Assembly: GCF_020497125.1 (NCBI RefSeq)
Contig: NC_059082.1
Span: forward strand, 19,891,965 to 19,955,964
Reading direction: 5' to 3'
Source: Mauremys mutica
Taxonomy: Eukaryota > Chordata > Testudines > Geoemydidae
Length of the DNA: 64,000 bases
The notes below the pieces were generated by a model, which did not search any database, had not been told where the DNA came from, and saw only the letters and a list, made by a program, of their open reading frames with translations. Numbering within the stretch: the first letter of the stretch is position 1; every line of letters starts with the position of its first letter. Positions 23,043-33,084 of this stretch are shown in pieces. A program made the translations under genes and the position numbers.

Positions 23043-23554
23043 GTATTTTTTTGTGTTCATATCACTGTTAGAATTTCAGTATGACAAGACCTAATAAAAC
23101 ATGTTGAACTGGTGATAGTTGCCTCGTGACATCTCTTCTTGCTGAAAACTAATTCTAAAGTTCAACAATGTGATAAAATACACTGATTTCTCACAATACT
23201 ATATGTATTGCCTCTGTAGTTTAGGTCTACTATGTGTACTTTCTGATTTTATATTAAACTCAGTTAAATTTTGAAAGTAGGGTAGTAGATTTCCAATTTA
23301 CTTTTTGCTGCAGTTTTTATAGAATTTAAAAGTTAACTAAATTCAGTGCTTTTCTCTAATGTTGCAGGGATTTCTTTAACATAATATACTGCTCAAAATA
23401 TGTACAGTATTATTTTTACCATTGGATACAAGTACTGGATACTTCACTTCCAGTCTTGGCCATTCCAGTTAATGCCCTTGGTATTTTGGCGTGTGGTGGG
23501 TTTTTACCCAAGTTGTAGGCTAGTGAGACTTTTAATCCTCAGTTCTTCATTTAG
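23043..23554 (+). other. SECISBP2L: SECISBP2L intron 8
   Basis: 0.5 kb, AT-rich, nothing recognised. Confidence 0.75.
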
Positions 23555-23638
23555 GATGAAGATGAATTTCCAGAGTTAAATAGTGACAGTGGAAGTGGCA
23601 AAGGTGGCAACATTCAGCAAAAATTTTCACCAAAAGTA
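23555..23638 (+). CDS. SECISBP2L: SECISBP2L exon 9
   Basis: 84 nt, 28 codons, phase 0 at both ends: DEDEFPELNSDSGSGKGGNI then QQKFSPKV. Acceptor TTCATTTAG|GAT, donor GTA|GTAAGT. It opens with an acidic run containing the DEDEFPEL motif, which resembles the DEFPEL motif I recall from SBP2. It is symmetrical in phase, so skipping would also keep frame. Confidence 0.93.
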
Positions 23639-24772
23639 GTAAGTAAAGCCTTTTTTTTATTCTTGATATTTATTTTTAAGGTGAAGACAATTTCTGATTA
23701 GTGTTACCTGAATTTACATTCCCTGTTTGCATGAATCTGTCTGGTCTATTGCAGTATTTACAAGGTCACTATGGTGGAATTTTTTTAAAAAGCATATACA
23801 GCACAAATTACTATAGACTTTATTATGGAAATACTTTTCCAATGGTCTTTTAACTAAAATAGCAATGTCAGGGAAAACCATACTGTCAAGAAGCCAAGAC
23901 TTGGATTTCTCCATCCCCTACCCCCCATTGCTATTTTATAACTGTGGAGGAACCACATGTGATTAGAATACCTATTTATTTAAAAAATGAATTGGTGGGA
24001 GAAAAAAATCGGTAGATTACATAAAAAACATCATCCCAGAATGATGTTTGCTTTTTTTGCAACAGTGTTACACTGTTGACTCATATTTAGCTTGTGGTCC
24101 ACTATGACCCCCAGATCCCTTTCTGCAATACTCCTTCCTAGGCAGTCATTTCCCATTTTGTATGTGTGCAACTGATTGCTCCTTCCTAAATGGAGTACTT
24201 TGCATTTGTCCTTATCAAATTTCATCCTATTTACTTCTGGACAAACTGGAGAAATGGTCTGATCATTTTTAATTGTAATCCTACCCTCCAAAGCATTTGC
24301 AACCCCTCCCAGCTTGGTATGTCCACAAACTTTATAAGTGTACTCTCGATGCCATTATCTAAATCATTGATGAAGATTTTGAACTAATCCCTGCGGGACC
24401 CCACTCGTTATGCCCTTCCAGCATGACTGTGAACCACTGATAAATACTCTCTGGGAACGGTTTTCCAACCAGTTTTGCACCCACCTTATAGTACCTCCAT
24501 CTAGGTTGAATTTCCCTAGTTTGTTTATGACATGTAACATGTCTCCTTCACTATATAGATTAAGTACTCCACAAAACTAATTTAGCTGTATCCTCATACA
24601 TACTGTGATTTGTGTCACAGCTGTATGTTACTTGTTTGATAGGTAGTATATCTGCTAAATGGACTAGTTCTCTACCTTTGCATAATTCTTTTGCTACTGT
24701 CTCAGATAAGTAATTCCTTTTGTATTTTAACAGCTTGTAATTATGTTTATACACTTTCTTCTGCAACCTTAG
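23639..24772 (+). other. SECISBP2L: SECISBP2L intron 9
   Basis: 1.1 kb, about half of it an antisense CR1 fragment (24031-24550). No further exon seen. Confidence 0.8.
24031..24550 (-). mobile_element. CR1 LINE fragment, antisense
   Basis: On the minus strand 24031-24291 translates as 86 codons of CR1 reverse-transcriptase-like protein (KCKVLHLGRSNQLHTYKMGN, then DLGVIVDHKLNMSQQCNTVA), still open although the fragment is truncated. The plus strand continues with the antisense CR1 phrases CCCTGCGGGACCCCACTCGT and GCATGACTGTGAACCACTGA. Both ends of the element are missing. Confidence 0.88.
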
Positions 24773-24940
24773 CTGGATGATTTACCTGAAAATTCTCCAA
24801 TCAATATAGTCCAAACTCCCATTCCTATTACAACCTCTGTACCCAAACGTGCAAAAAGTCAAAAGAAGAAAGCCTTGGCAGCAGCACTTGCCACAGCTCA
24901 AGAATATTCAGAAATAAGTATGGAGCAGAAGAAACTCCAG
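24773..24940 (+). CDS. SECISBP2L: SECISBP2L exon 10
   Basis: 168 nt, 56 codons, phase 0 at both ends, residues about 419-474. It encodes LDDLPENSPINIVQTPIPIT, then KRAKSQKKKALAAALATAQE and a short helix-forming tail. The lysine-rich KRAKSQKKK is a candidate nuclear localisation signal shared with SBP2-type proteins. Junctions are CCTTAG|CTG and CTCCAG|GTCTGT. Confidence 0.97.
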
Positions 24941-25106
24941 GTCTGTTACATTTTCAAGTAGTAATTGCTAGGGGAGGAATAACCATCAGACAGCATTTCT
25001 TCATACACTATTATAGCAATAATGTCTGTTTAAAAAAGATGCTGTCTTCTACTGATCATTGATAAACAGACATAAAGGTGAACTGTCTCTTATATTCATG
25101 TAACAG

Positions 25107-25248
25107 GAGGCTTTATCAAAAGCAGCTGGGAAGAAGAGTAAAGCTCCTGTGCAGCTAGACTTGGGGGATATGTTAGCAGCGCTTGAGAAACAGCAACAAG
25201 CAATGAAAGCCCGTCAACTCACCAATACCAGGCCCCTCTCATACACAG
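25107..25248 (+). CDS. SECISBP2L: SECISBP2L exon 11
   Basis: 142 nt, residues about 475-521 plus one base. It encodes EALSKAAGKKSKAPVQLDLG and DMLAALEKQQQAMKARQ, one of the blocks most similar between SBP2 and its paralogue, probably helical. Junctions are TAACAG|GAG and ACACAG|GTAATT. Confidence 0.97.
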
Positions 25249-26367
25249 GTAATTCCACATGCCCACCCAGTAGGGTTGCCACCTGTCTAATCGCGCAAAC
25301 CCAAAGATCCTTGCCCCACCTCCTGCCCCACCGCTTCCCTGAGACCATGCCCCTGTCCGCCCCTTCTCCAAGGTCCTGTCTGCTGCTCACTCCATTCCCC
25401 TTCCCTCCGCTCGCTCTACCCCACCCTCATTAACTCACTTTCACCAGGCTGGGGCAGGGAGCTGGGGTGCGGGGTGCAGGCTCTGGGAGGGAGATAGGAT
25501 GTGGGGTGCAGGCTCTGGAGTGGAGTTTGGTGGGGGCTGAAGTTCCTGGCCAATGGGAGCTGTGGAGTCGGTGCCTGGGGCGGGGGCAGCGCGCGAAAAC
25601 CCCCTTACCAGGGGCTGCAGGGATGTGCCAGCCACTTCTGGGAGCGGTACAGAACGAGGGCCGGCAGGAAGCCTCCCTTAGCCCTGTTGTGCGGCTGGCG
25701 GCGGCCAGGGGCCACCAGGCCCTTTTAAATTGCCCGGGTCCCTGGGCAATTGCCCCCTTTGCCTGAACACTTATTAAGTGCTATTGTATAAAATACTATG
25801 AATCGCCTCTGGGAAATAAATGAACAAAATGCACTTTTTGTATTCCCTAATTTGCGAGGAGTCTTCCACTCATAAATACTGACCAGCAAGCTTGTATCTA
25901 ACAAAGTGCTGTAAAGAACTTCGATGTAGGCTTCATTTTAAAATGCATTTCTTTTGGCCTGTTGCTCTACAGAAAAATCTTGTTTCTTCCAAATAATGTC
26001 AGTTAAAATTCTACATTCCTTCTTAATCTGTCATATTATTATAACTAACAGAAGTATTTACAGATTACATATTCACGTCTAGAAAAAATAATATTTTCAT
26101 GTCATTTGGGACAAACTCTATCTTACTCTTAAATGTGGTGTATAGCCTTCTTTTTCTCCTGGAATGAGTAGTCAGTTTCCTAAAACATGAGGCTAAATTC
26201 AAGAAATAAGTAAATATGAAAACATCAACATTTGGTGATATCCCCCTTCCCCTGCAAAAGGAAGGAAAATGTACTTGGTGAGAATTCGTTAGTGAAAATT
26301 TTGAAAGTGTGTGGGCTTTCTTTCAGTAGTATCTTTTAGTGAGACTATCTTTCTTGCCTACATTTAG
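25249..26367 (+). other. SECISBP2L: SECISBP2L intron 11
   Basis: 1.1 kb. The first half is a GC-rich repeat block (25255-25765); the second half is AT-rich unique sequence. Confidence 0.8.
25255..25765. repeat. GC-rich interspersed repeat block
   Basis: From CAGTAGGGTTGCCACCTGTC the sequence becomes C-rich, then shows GGGGTGCGGGGTGCAGGCTC repeated (about 25465-25525), and ends around TTGCCCGGGTCCCTGGGCAA. The composition contrasts sharply with the flanking AT-rich intron. It resembles the GC-rich hAT-associated repeats elsewhere in this window, perhaps two elements joined, but I found no clean termini or target duplication. Confidence 0.6.
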
Positions 26368-26537
26368 TTGGCGGTGGTGCACCTTTTCATACCAAAGAAT
26401 CTACCAACAGAAGGTCATTCACTAAAGGACAGCCATCTGTGGGTTGTCTTAATCCTTTGGACTCGACTGCTCCAAAAGTAAAAAGAGGAAAAGAGAGAGA
26501 AATTTCCAAACTAAAACGCCCGACCGCACTTAAAAAG
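26368..26537 (+). CDS. SECISBP2L: SECISBP2L exon 12
   Basis: 170 nt, residues about 522-578. Acceptor ACATTTAG|TT completes a GTT codon; donor AAAAAG|GTAAAC, phase 0. It encodes VGGGAPFHTKESTNRR and, at the end, KVKRGKEREISKLKRPTALK. The terminal KRPTALKK leads into the SECIS-interaction-like region continued in exon 13. Confidence 0.95.
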
Positions 26538-27457
26538 GTAAACCATGCAACTGTTTTGGGACTGTCTTGATCTAGGTTTCAAGATTAAGAAATAACCATG
26601 ACTAACAATTCTCTTAATAATGTTCTAGTTGTGGTCTAGTGGGATTGGGAATCATGAACTCCTGAATTGTGATGTCCTGATCTTTAGGACAGCTGGGGAC
26701 CAACCTGCCCCTAAAGGAATAGTTCTCTAGCAGCTCTTGCTGATTTCTGGAGTACAGCATGCTTCTGACATAGCCCTAGCACAGACCCAGTGCTGGGTTG
26801 TGTGTCTAGTGAAGGATGGGAAAGGAAACAGAAGCAAGTGATGTATAGACACACTGTCCAGAGAATGCAACAAGGCTGATCATCTAGCCCATATTTTTCG
26901 TTATTCATTACAGAATTGGCATCTGTCATTGATATTTTATCATTTACTGTGTCAAAGATAAAGGCTAATAGCCATGTAGTCTCAGCACTTTGTATTGTGG
27001 CGCTTTTTGATGCGTTTCAAAACAATTTCCAGACAAAGCGATAAGATTCTGTTGCAATTTTATTGCATTCTTGCATCAGTGTTTATAAGAGTGGGGGTGG
27101 AGGGTAGTGGTGACAAAGATGAACGCTCTCTACCAAATAGAAGTTTGAAAGAGTGTTTGGAAAGTATTTTAAACAAAAGCTATGAAAAAACCCTTCCTGC
27201 AACACTACTACTCTAAAAATACTCTCGTATTGTGGTTTTGCCTTATTGCAACTACTAAAATGAAGGGTGCTATTTCTCATCCATCAAACAGATTTAAAAT
27301 ATGTTGTTTAGGTTCACTTTCAGGAACAAAAAGGCTCTAAAACAAACTTGATGATTTTTTCCCCCATTTCTGTGTGAGGGAAGCTTCTCACCTCATTGTA
27401 GCAATCTGTAATACTTACAGGTTTCTAATTGATTGAAAACTAGTACCTTGTTCCTAG
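26538..27457 (+). other. SECISBP2L: SECISBP2L intron 12
   Basis: 0.9 kb. No repeat or exon recognised; a few short open frames lack coding character. Confidence 0.75.
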
Positions 27458-27590
27458 ATTATTTTAAAAGAGAGAGAAGAAAAGAAAGGACGCTTATCTG
27501 CAGATCACAGTCTTCTGGGATCTGATGAACAGAAAGAGGTGCATTTATGTTTGACTGATGACCAGTCTCAGGAGTTAGCCTCTCAAGAAG
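27458..27590 (+). CDS. SECISBP2L: SECISBP2L exon 13
   Basis: 133 nt, residues about 579-622 plus one base. It encodes IILKEREEKKGRLSADHSLL and a Glu/Asp/Gln-rich tail. IILKEREEKK is the charged helix that, in SBP2, belongs to the SECIS interaction domain preceding the L7Ae module (family knowledge). Acceptor TTCCTAG|ATT, donor GAAG|GTAAGG. Confidence 0.95.
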
Positions 27591-28173
27591 GTAAGGGTCT
27601 TCTCTTGTTTTAGGATTTTTAAAAAGAATTGTTTTAAATTGAAGTGTCTATACATTTTAAAAAATATTCTTGATTGCTTTTATTTTTAACATGTAACAAA
27701 GTCCGTTACTATTAGCTTGTTATACATTTTATGGTCAGCTATTTCCCTTATGAAAGAATGGAAATTAGATGAAAAAGACCTATTTGAGGCCATTTTGTCC
27801 ATCCCTCAACTATTCAAGACTCTCTGGAGATCACTGTAAAGTAAAGCAGCAAAAAGACAGCATAATTTAAATGTCTCACACGTTTAATTTTTGGAAGACG
27901 TTTATTCTCTTCAGGTAGTTCTTGTTTCACTCGTATTCTCAAATACTTTTTTTTTAAAAGAGAGCTCAAATGTACTAATTGAATGCATATTCAAATATCA
28001 TTAAAGTGGTTTACCTGACAGCTATTAAGTGCCTGAAATTTGTAATATATGTCCTGCTCTCTGATTTTTACATATGAGTGGCAGATGAGTTCCCTATGTT
28101 AAACTATACTGCTTTTTATATATAAATGCATTTCATACTTTAGACGTTTCAAAGCTTTTTTCATTTCTTTCAG
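27591..28173 (+). other. SECISBP2L: SECISBP2L intron 13
   Basis: 0.58 kb, AT-rich, nothing recognised. Confidence 0.75.
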
Positions 28174-28336
28174 AACCGGGGCTAAGTATGCCTAGTGATA
28201 CTTCACTCTCTCCAGCAAGTCAGAACTCTCCATATTGCATGACTCCAGTGTCACAAGGCTCACCTGCCAGTTCAGGGATAGGTAGTCCAATGGCATCTTC
28301 AACAATCACTAAAATTCACAGCAAGAGATTTAGAGA
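28174..28336 (+). CDS. SECISBP2L: SECISBP2L exon 14
   Basis: 163 nt, residues about 623-676 plus two bases. It encodes EPGLSMPSDTSLSPASQNSP, YCMTPVSQGSPASSGIGSPM and ITKIHSKRFRE. The Ser/Pro-rich stretch carries several SP sites, potential proline-directed phosphorylation targets; the KRFREY junction leads into the RNA-binding domain. The donor is GAGA|GTAAGC, with the Glu codon completed by the first G of exon 15. Confidence 0.96.
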
Positions 28337-29026
28337 GTAAGCGCTTTGAATTACTCAACTTGAATTCTAAAGGTGTATTCTAGTCAAATGTATTTTCTAA
28401 CTGTATTTTCTAACTGTATTTGAATGTATTGAACTCTCATAAGTTGTCGGTGAACTTAAGTTAGCCTATCCCCCATGTAAAAAAAGTACTACTCCCTGGA
28501 GCTTTGCACCCTCTGTTTCCTACTTGCTTCTCATGGGGCAGGTTAAATTATTTCTTAGGGATTGTCTTCAGCTACGATGCTGCTTTTAAGAAATAGAGTA
28601 GGCAGAAAAGTCATTTCAAATGAAGGGCAACTTTGAGTTTGGGGAACTGGAAACTCTGCTACAATCCACCCCTACTACAGTGGAATTACCACTAACCAGT
28701 GCTCGAAAGCACCCCTTATTGATTATCAAATTTGATCAAGGAATAGTGAATTGTAAAATATAAGTGTGTATGAGCTATCCTCTTTAAGTTGTGGGCTCTG
28801 GGTAGGTGGGTTGTATCCTGACAATATATTTCATTTTAAACACTTTCAGAATATCCTTGCGTTGTTTTAGGTGTACAGTTCTTTAACTTCTAAAAAATGT
28901 ATTTAGTATACTTGGAACAAGTAACAAAAAATTTATTTCTGCCAAAAATCATTTAAAGGCACATAGCAATGAGAGAGACTGCTGAATTTGCTATATGCTA
29001 AAATGTGGTGGTTTCTGAATTGACAG
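28337..29026 (+). other. SECISBP2L: SECISBP2L intron 14
   Basis: 0.69 kb. A small tandem repeat of TGTATTTTCTAAC lies at about 28389-28425; otherwise nothing recognised. Confidence 0.75.
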
Positions 29027-29247
29027 GTATTGTAATCAAGTTCTAAGTAAAGAAATAGACGAGTGTGTGACTTTGCTATTGCAAGAGCTTGTCAGCTTCC
29101 AGGAACGCATTTACCAAAAGGACCCCATGAGAGCTAAAGCAAGGAGAAGGCTTGTTATGGGTTTGCGTGAGGTTACTAAGCACATGAAGTTAAACAAGAT
29201 CAAATGTGTGATCATTTCTCCTAACTGTGAAAAAATCCAGTCAAAAG
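29027..29247 (+). CDS. SECISBP2L: SECISBP2L exon 15 (first part of L7Ae domain)
   Basis: 221 nt, residues about 677-750. It encodes YCNQVLSKEIDECVTLLLQE, LVSFQERIYQKDP, the basic RAKARRRLVMGLREVTKHMK, and KCVIISPNCEKIQSK. This is the N-terminal half of the L7Ae/L30e/S12e-type RNA-binding module, which recognises kink-turn RNA such as the SECIS core. The RAKARRRLVMG and IISPNCEKIQSKG signatures are typical of SBP2 and its paralogue. Acceptor GACAG|G, donor AAAAG|GTACAA. Confidence 0.98.
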
Positions 29248-29952
29248 GTACAAGTGCTTTAATAAGAAATATTTTAGTGTATAAATGCTATGTGTATATT
29301 GCATTTTCCCCAACTCTACCAGTGATGCTAACCTTGTTAATCCATTATGTTGACTTCTGAGTCATTTTAAGCATTTCCATGCTGTCCCATAAGCATGACA
29401 GGTCATCTTTCACTTCCATTGTAAAGCTGCCACACTCTGCTTTGGGTCCATTTCTTTAACTACAGGAACTAGTGGGGCAGGAATTGTGTCTTCCTGTATG
29501 TGGGACTGGGGACTGGGCCTAGTATATTTTGCACACTATGGGAATGCAAATGGTAACTTCCTGAGATATGCAAGAGAAAGAAAAGGTCTATTAAGAAACA
29601 GAGAATCCAGTTTCATAAAGTTTCTGCTTTAGTAGTCCTAGTGTATAACATGGCACCATTAGAGGGTTCGGAGCATTGTTAGATGTACAGATTAACTGAT
29701 CATATTCAGTAAATAACAGACTTGACTGTACTTTAATAAAACAAGCAAATTTACTGCATGTGCACTGCATTCAAAGCCTTACTGCTGTCTGGCAGCACAT
29801 GGTTTAATCTAAATATCTGGTGGCTAACTATGTGTACTAAAGTTTTAGCTGATAGCCACTGACAAAAACTGTGGAATACTGGATTGGACCAAAGTGCATT
29901 ATTAAGATGACTGTTCTAAGCTTTAGCTTTGTGTTATTTTTTTTCTCCTAAG
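29248..29952 (+). other. SECISBP2L: SECISBP2L intron 15
   Basis: 0.7 kb. It has a probable old LINE tail at about 29470-29560 (GGGGCAGGAATTGTGTCTTC, then GGGCCTAGTATATTTTGCAC), similar in pattern to the L2-like tail at 1925-2045. Nothing else recognised. Confidence 0.65.
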
Positions 29953-30107
29953 GTGGATTGGATGAAGCTCTGTATAACGTAATAGCCATGGCACGAGAGC
30001 AAGAGATTCCTTTTGTCTTTGCACTTGGACGTAAAGCTCTTGGTCGTTGTGTGAACAAGCTAGTTCCTGTTAGTGTGGTGGGAATCTTCAACTATTCTGG
30101 CGCTGAG
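29953..30107 (+). CDS. SECISBP2L: SECISBP2L exon 16 (second part of L7Ae domain)
   Basis: 155 nt, residues about 751-802, ending in phase 0. It encodes GLDEALYNVIAMAREQEIPF, VFALGRKALGRCVNK and LVPVSVVGIFNYSGAE. IPFVFAL and RKALGR are the conserved end of the RNA-binding fold. In SBP2 the corresponding Asn-containing segment contacts SECIS RNA; here it reads LGRKALGRC. Acceptor CTCCTAAG|GT, donor GCTGAG|GTAAGC. Confidence 0.98.
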
Positions 30108-31185
30108 GTAAGCAATTCATTTCTGAATAAATAATGCCATTTTGATTTTTTTCTCATGTAATATGTGTTTACGAACTTTTTTCACTGCACTTGGGCTCAC
30201 AAGTTAACTGTAATGCATGCATGCATACATACAGAGTGTTGACTGGCATTGGATGCCAATTTTATCTTGGCCTATTTATTCTAAAGTTGCTTATCTCTTT
30301 AAATTTGACACGCTGCCCTGTCAGTTCTGTGATGTCAGATTTGTCACCCCTTCTTCCTCTAAAACTTTGGAACATGCTGGCAGACATCTCTTGAAGTGCC
30401 AGCTGAAATGACCTGGAATGTCCAGGATTGTAGGGCATGCCAGCATCTTGAAGTAAGGCAGCTGTTGGACTGTTATAAAGATTGAGAGGTGGTCTTGGGA
30501 TGCCTCAAAGGAGCACTGGTATCAAGGGCATCTACCTGCTACCTAAAATCCCCATATTTCATCAAAGGTGTATGCTTCTGCTTCATTGGGTCAACACACC
30601 TTGGGAGGGTTGTGGGTTGCCATCATATTAGATGTGACCTGTGCATGTATCAAATCATCCTGGCCTGTGATCAGAAGCGGTGCGGGTGAGATGGCACTCA
30701 GGGTCACATGTCCATCTCTCCCTCCCCAGCCCCTTTCCCTGGTTTTAACTGATTTGCTTGTACTGAGCATGCTGAATAACATCTGCTGAAACTGCTGCCC
30801 TCACTCTGCCCTTATTTATGCCCACGCACTGTCGGCAGATACAGATAGTCTCTGCCTGTGATATAACCACTCCAGCCCTGCAGGTACAGCTCATCTACTG
30901 CCTGCACTAAAACTAGGGTGATGAGCTTTTCCTCCATCTGTTGGAGAAAACAGTGAGGAAAAAAGCCATTTTTTGAAAATAAAATAGAACAAAAACTGTA
31001 TCTCATGTTGAAAACACATTTATTCTTTAAAAATTAAAAAGGGCACTCATTGTCTAAAATGAAAAGCTTGCAATTCTAAGGGAAATATAATCAAATTCTC
31101 ATTCAAACTAATTAGGCCTACCACGCTTCTTTTGTCTGCTCTCAGGTATGTTACAGATTCCACAACCCACTGATTTTTTTTCCAG

Positions 31186-31302
31186 CTTCATGCCTATGAA
31201 GTTTCAACCAAAGCAGTCAGTGTGTGCCAGAAACACGCTCAGTTGATAACTAAGTTGCCCGGAGAGGCATGTGAGAGTCTTCTAAAAATTGACAAGTCTT
31301 AA
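31186..31302 (+). other. SECISBP2L: Candidate alternative (cryptic) exon in intron 16
   Basis: A strong acceptor (a run of eight T then CCAG, AG at 31184-31185) is followed, in the same phase as exon 16, by 38 open codons and TAA: LHAYEVSTKAVSVCQKHAQL, ITKLPGEACESLLKIDKS. Used as a terminal exon it would give a protein truncated just after the L7Ae domain; no AATAAA lies close behind it. Alternatively the internal GTGAGA at 31271 would make an 85-nt frame-shifting cassette. I do not recall such an exon in human, so it may be fortuitous. Confidence 0.3.
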
Positions 31303-31439
31303 TATCTGTTCTGACATCCGTGACTTTACTTACTTAGTGGATGCAACAAACTGTGACAAACAAAGAAAGAGGTTTTGGGTATAAATGTGATTCTTACATT
31401 TTAAAGCTAGATGATAATGGGAAAAACTCAGGATTAATC

Positions 31440-32340
31440 ATAGGATTGGAAGGGACCTGGCCGGACTGAGTATTATCTAGACCATTCCTGACGGGTTTGT
31501 TTAACCTGCTCTTAAAAAATCTCCAATGATGGAGATTCCACAACCTCCCTAGGCAATTTATTCCAGTGCTTAACCACCCTGACAGTTAGGAAGTTTTTCC
31601 TAATGTCCAACCTAAACCTCCCTTGCTGCAATTTAAGCCCATTGCTTCTTGTCCTATCCCCAGAGGTTAAGAAGAACAATTCTTCTCCCTCCTACTTGTA
31701 ACAACCTTTTATGTACTTGAAAACTGTTATGTCCCCTTTCAGTCTTCTCTTCTCCAGACTAAACAAACCCAGTTTTTTCAATCTTCCCTGAAAGGTCATG
31801 TTTTCTAGAACTTTAATCATTTTTTGTTGCTCTTCTCTGGACTTTCTCCAATTTGTCCACATCCTTCCTGAAATCTGGCACCCAGAATTGGACACAATAC
31901 TTCAGTTGAGGCCTAATCAGCGCAGAATAGAGTGGAAGAATTACTTCTCGTGTCTTGCTTACAACACTCCTGCTAATACATCCCATTTTGAATTTTAATC
32001 CTATCCTCCAAAGCACTTGCAATCCCTCCCAGCTTGGTAATTGTGCACAAACTTTATAAGTGTACTCTCTATACCATTATATAAATCATTGATGAACATA
32101 CTGAATAGAACCGGACCCAGAACTGATCCCTGCGGGATCCCACTCATAATGCCCTTCCTGCATGACTGTGAACCACTGATAACTATTCTCTGGGAACAAA
32201 AACAGCGAGGAGTCCTTGTGGTACCTTAGAGACTAACAAATGTATTTGGGCATAAGCTTTACCACTCTGATACCTGTCTCTGGGAACAATTTATCCAACC
32301 AGTTTTGCACCTACCTTATAGTAGCTCCATCTAGAAGTTG
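31440..32340 (-). mobile_element. CR1 LINE copy, antisense, 5'-truncated
   Basis: On the plus strand it starts with the antisense CR1 3' end (TCATAGGATTGGAAGGGACC) and runs through ATTCCACAACCTCCCTAGGC, CCAGAATTGGACACAATACT, CCTGCGGGATCCCACTCATA and GCATGACTGTGAACCACTG. The minus strand still has open stretches resembling the C-terminal CR1 reverse transcriptase (for example [20 protein letters not shown], read on the minus strand between 31813 and 32022). It is interrupted by a younger insertion at 32200-32276. Confidence 0.92.
32200..32276 (-). mobile_element. Short interspersed repeat nested in CR1, 13-bp TSD
   Basis: A 77-bp insert beginning AACAGCGAGGAGTCCTTGTG and containing TTAGAGACTAACAAATG and GGGCATAAGCTTT is flanked by the 13-mer TCTCTGGGAACAA at 32187-32199 and 32277-32289. 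It is an internally deleted copy of the family at 47469-47728: it jumps from ATAAGCTTT straight to a CCACTCTGATACCTG tail. The variable-length direct repeat indicates retroposition. Confidence 0.8.
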
Positions 32341-33060
32341 AATTAGCATAATTTTTGTTAGCTTGAATTGGTTATGTTGTCTGTCAGCATCATGGGTTGA
32401 GCTCAGAACATGGAGACTTGGTAATGAAATGTCTCACCTCCTTTGAATAAAGTTTTTTAGTTTTTTCCTGGGTTTCTGGTTCTAGATTAAATAAATTAGG
32501 TCAGATGCCTTTTTGAGTCTGAGACAGTTTTTTACCTTGCTGTCTGACCATATTACTCTGACACTTCATTTCCTTTTGTAACCTTTAGTGCATCTTTCTA
32601 GTAGTCCCTTGTTTGTATCAGCCATTGGCTGCTGTCTGATCAAAAGTCCTCCTCACCCTCAGTCTCAGTGTAAGTTTCACCGTACTTAAAGTTGTCTCTA
32701 CATTAGCATCCAACTGTCTTCCTATGAGTTCCACTAAGTGTTGTTGGGAAGCCTGGGTATATGTATCCTTTTTCAGTCAACTAACCCATAAGGTGGCTGA
32801 TGGTTACAGAAGAATGTTAAACTTCCACAGCGTGTGTTAGGACTATATTAGGTGTTGCTACTTTCTAAACAAGGCTTAAATAGTGCACTGAGCACCCATG
32901 TACTTCAAAGGCAGTCATCCTGAAGTTTTCCTATCATTTCATTTTATTTTCATTTTCTGAGCAAACAGGAAAGCCTATATGCATTCTTGGATGGCATCTT
33001 CAGTAATTTGGGCACAGTATTCTAACGTTCTCTTTTCAGATGTATGAACACAATCTTCCC

Positions 33061-33084
33061 TATATGGATGCTAGCATCCATATA
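33061..33084. repeat. 24-bp perfect palindrome
   Basis: The half-site TATATGGATGCT is followed directly by its reverse complement AGCATCCATATA with no spacer. The base immediately outside each end does not extend the symmetry. It lies in unique intron sequence and matches no repeat I recognise. Confidence 0.95.
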
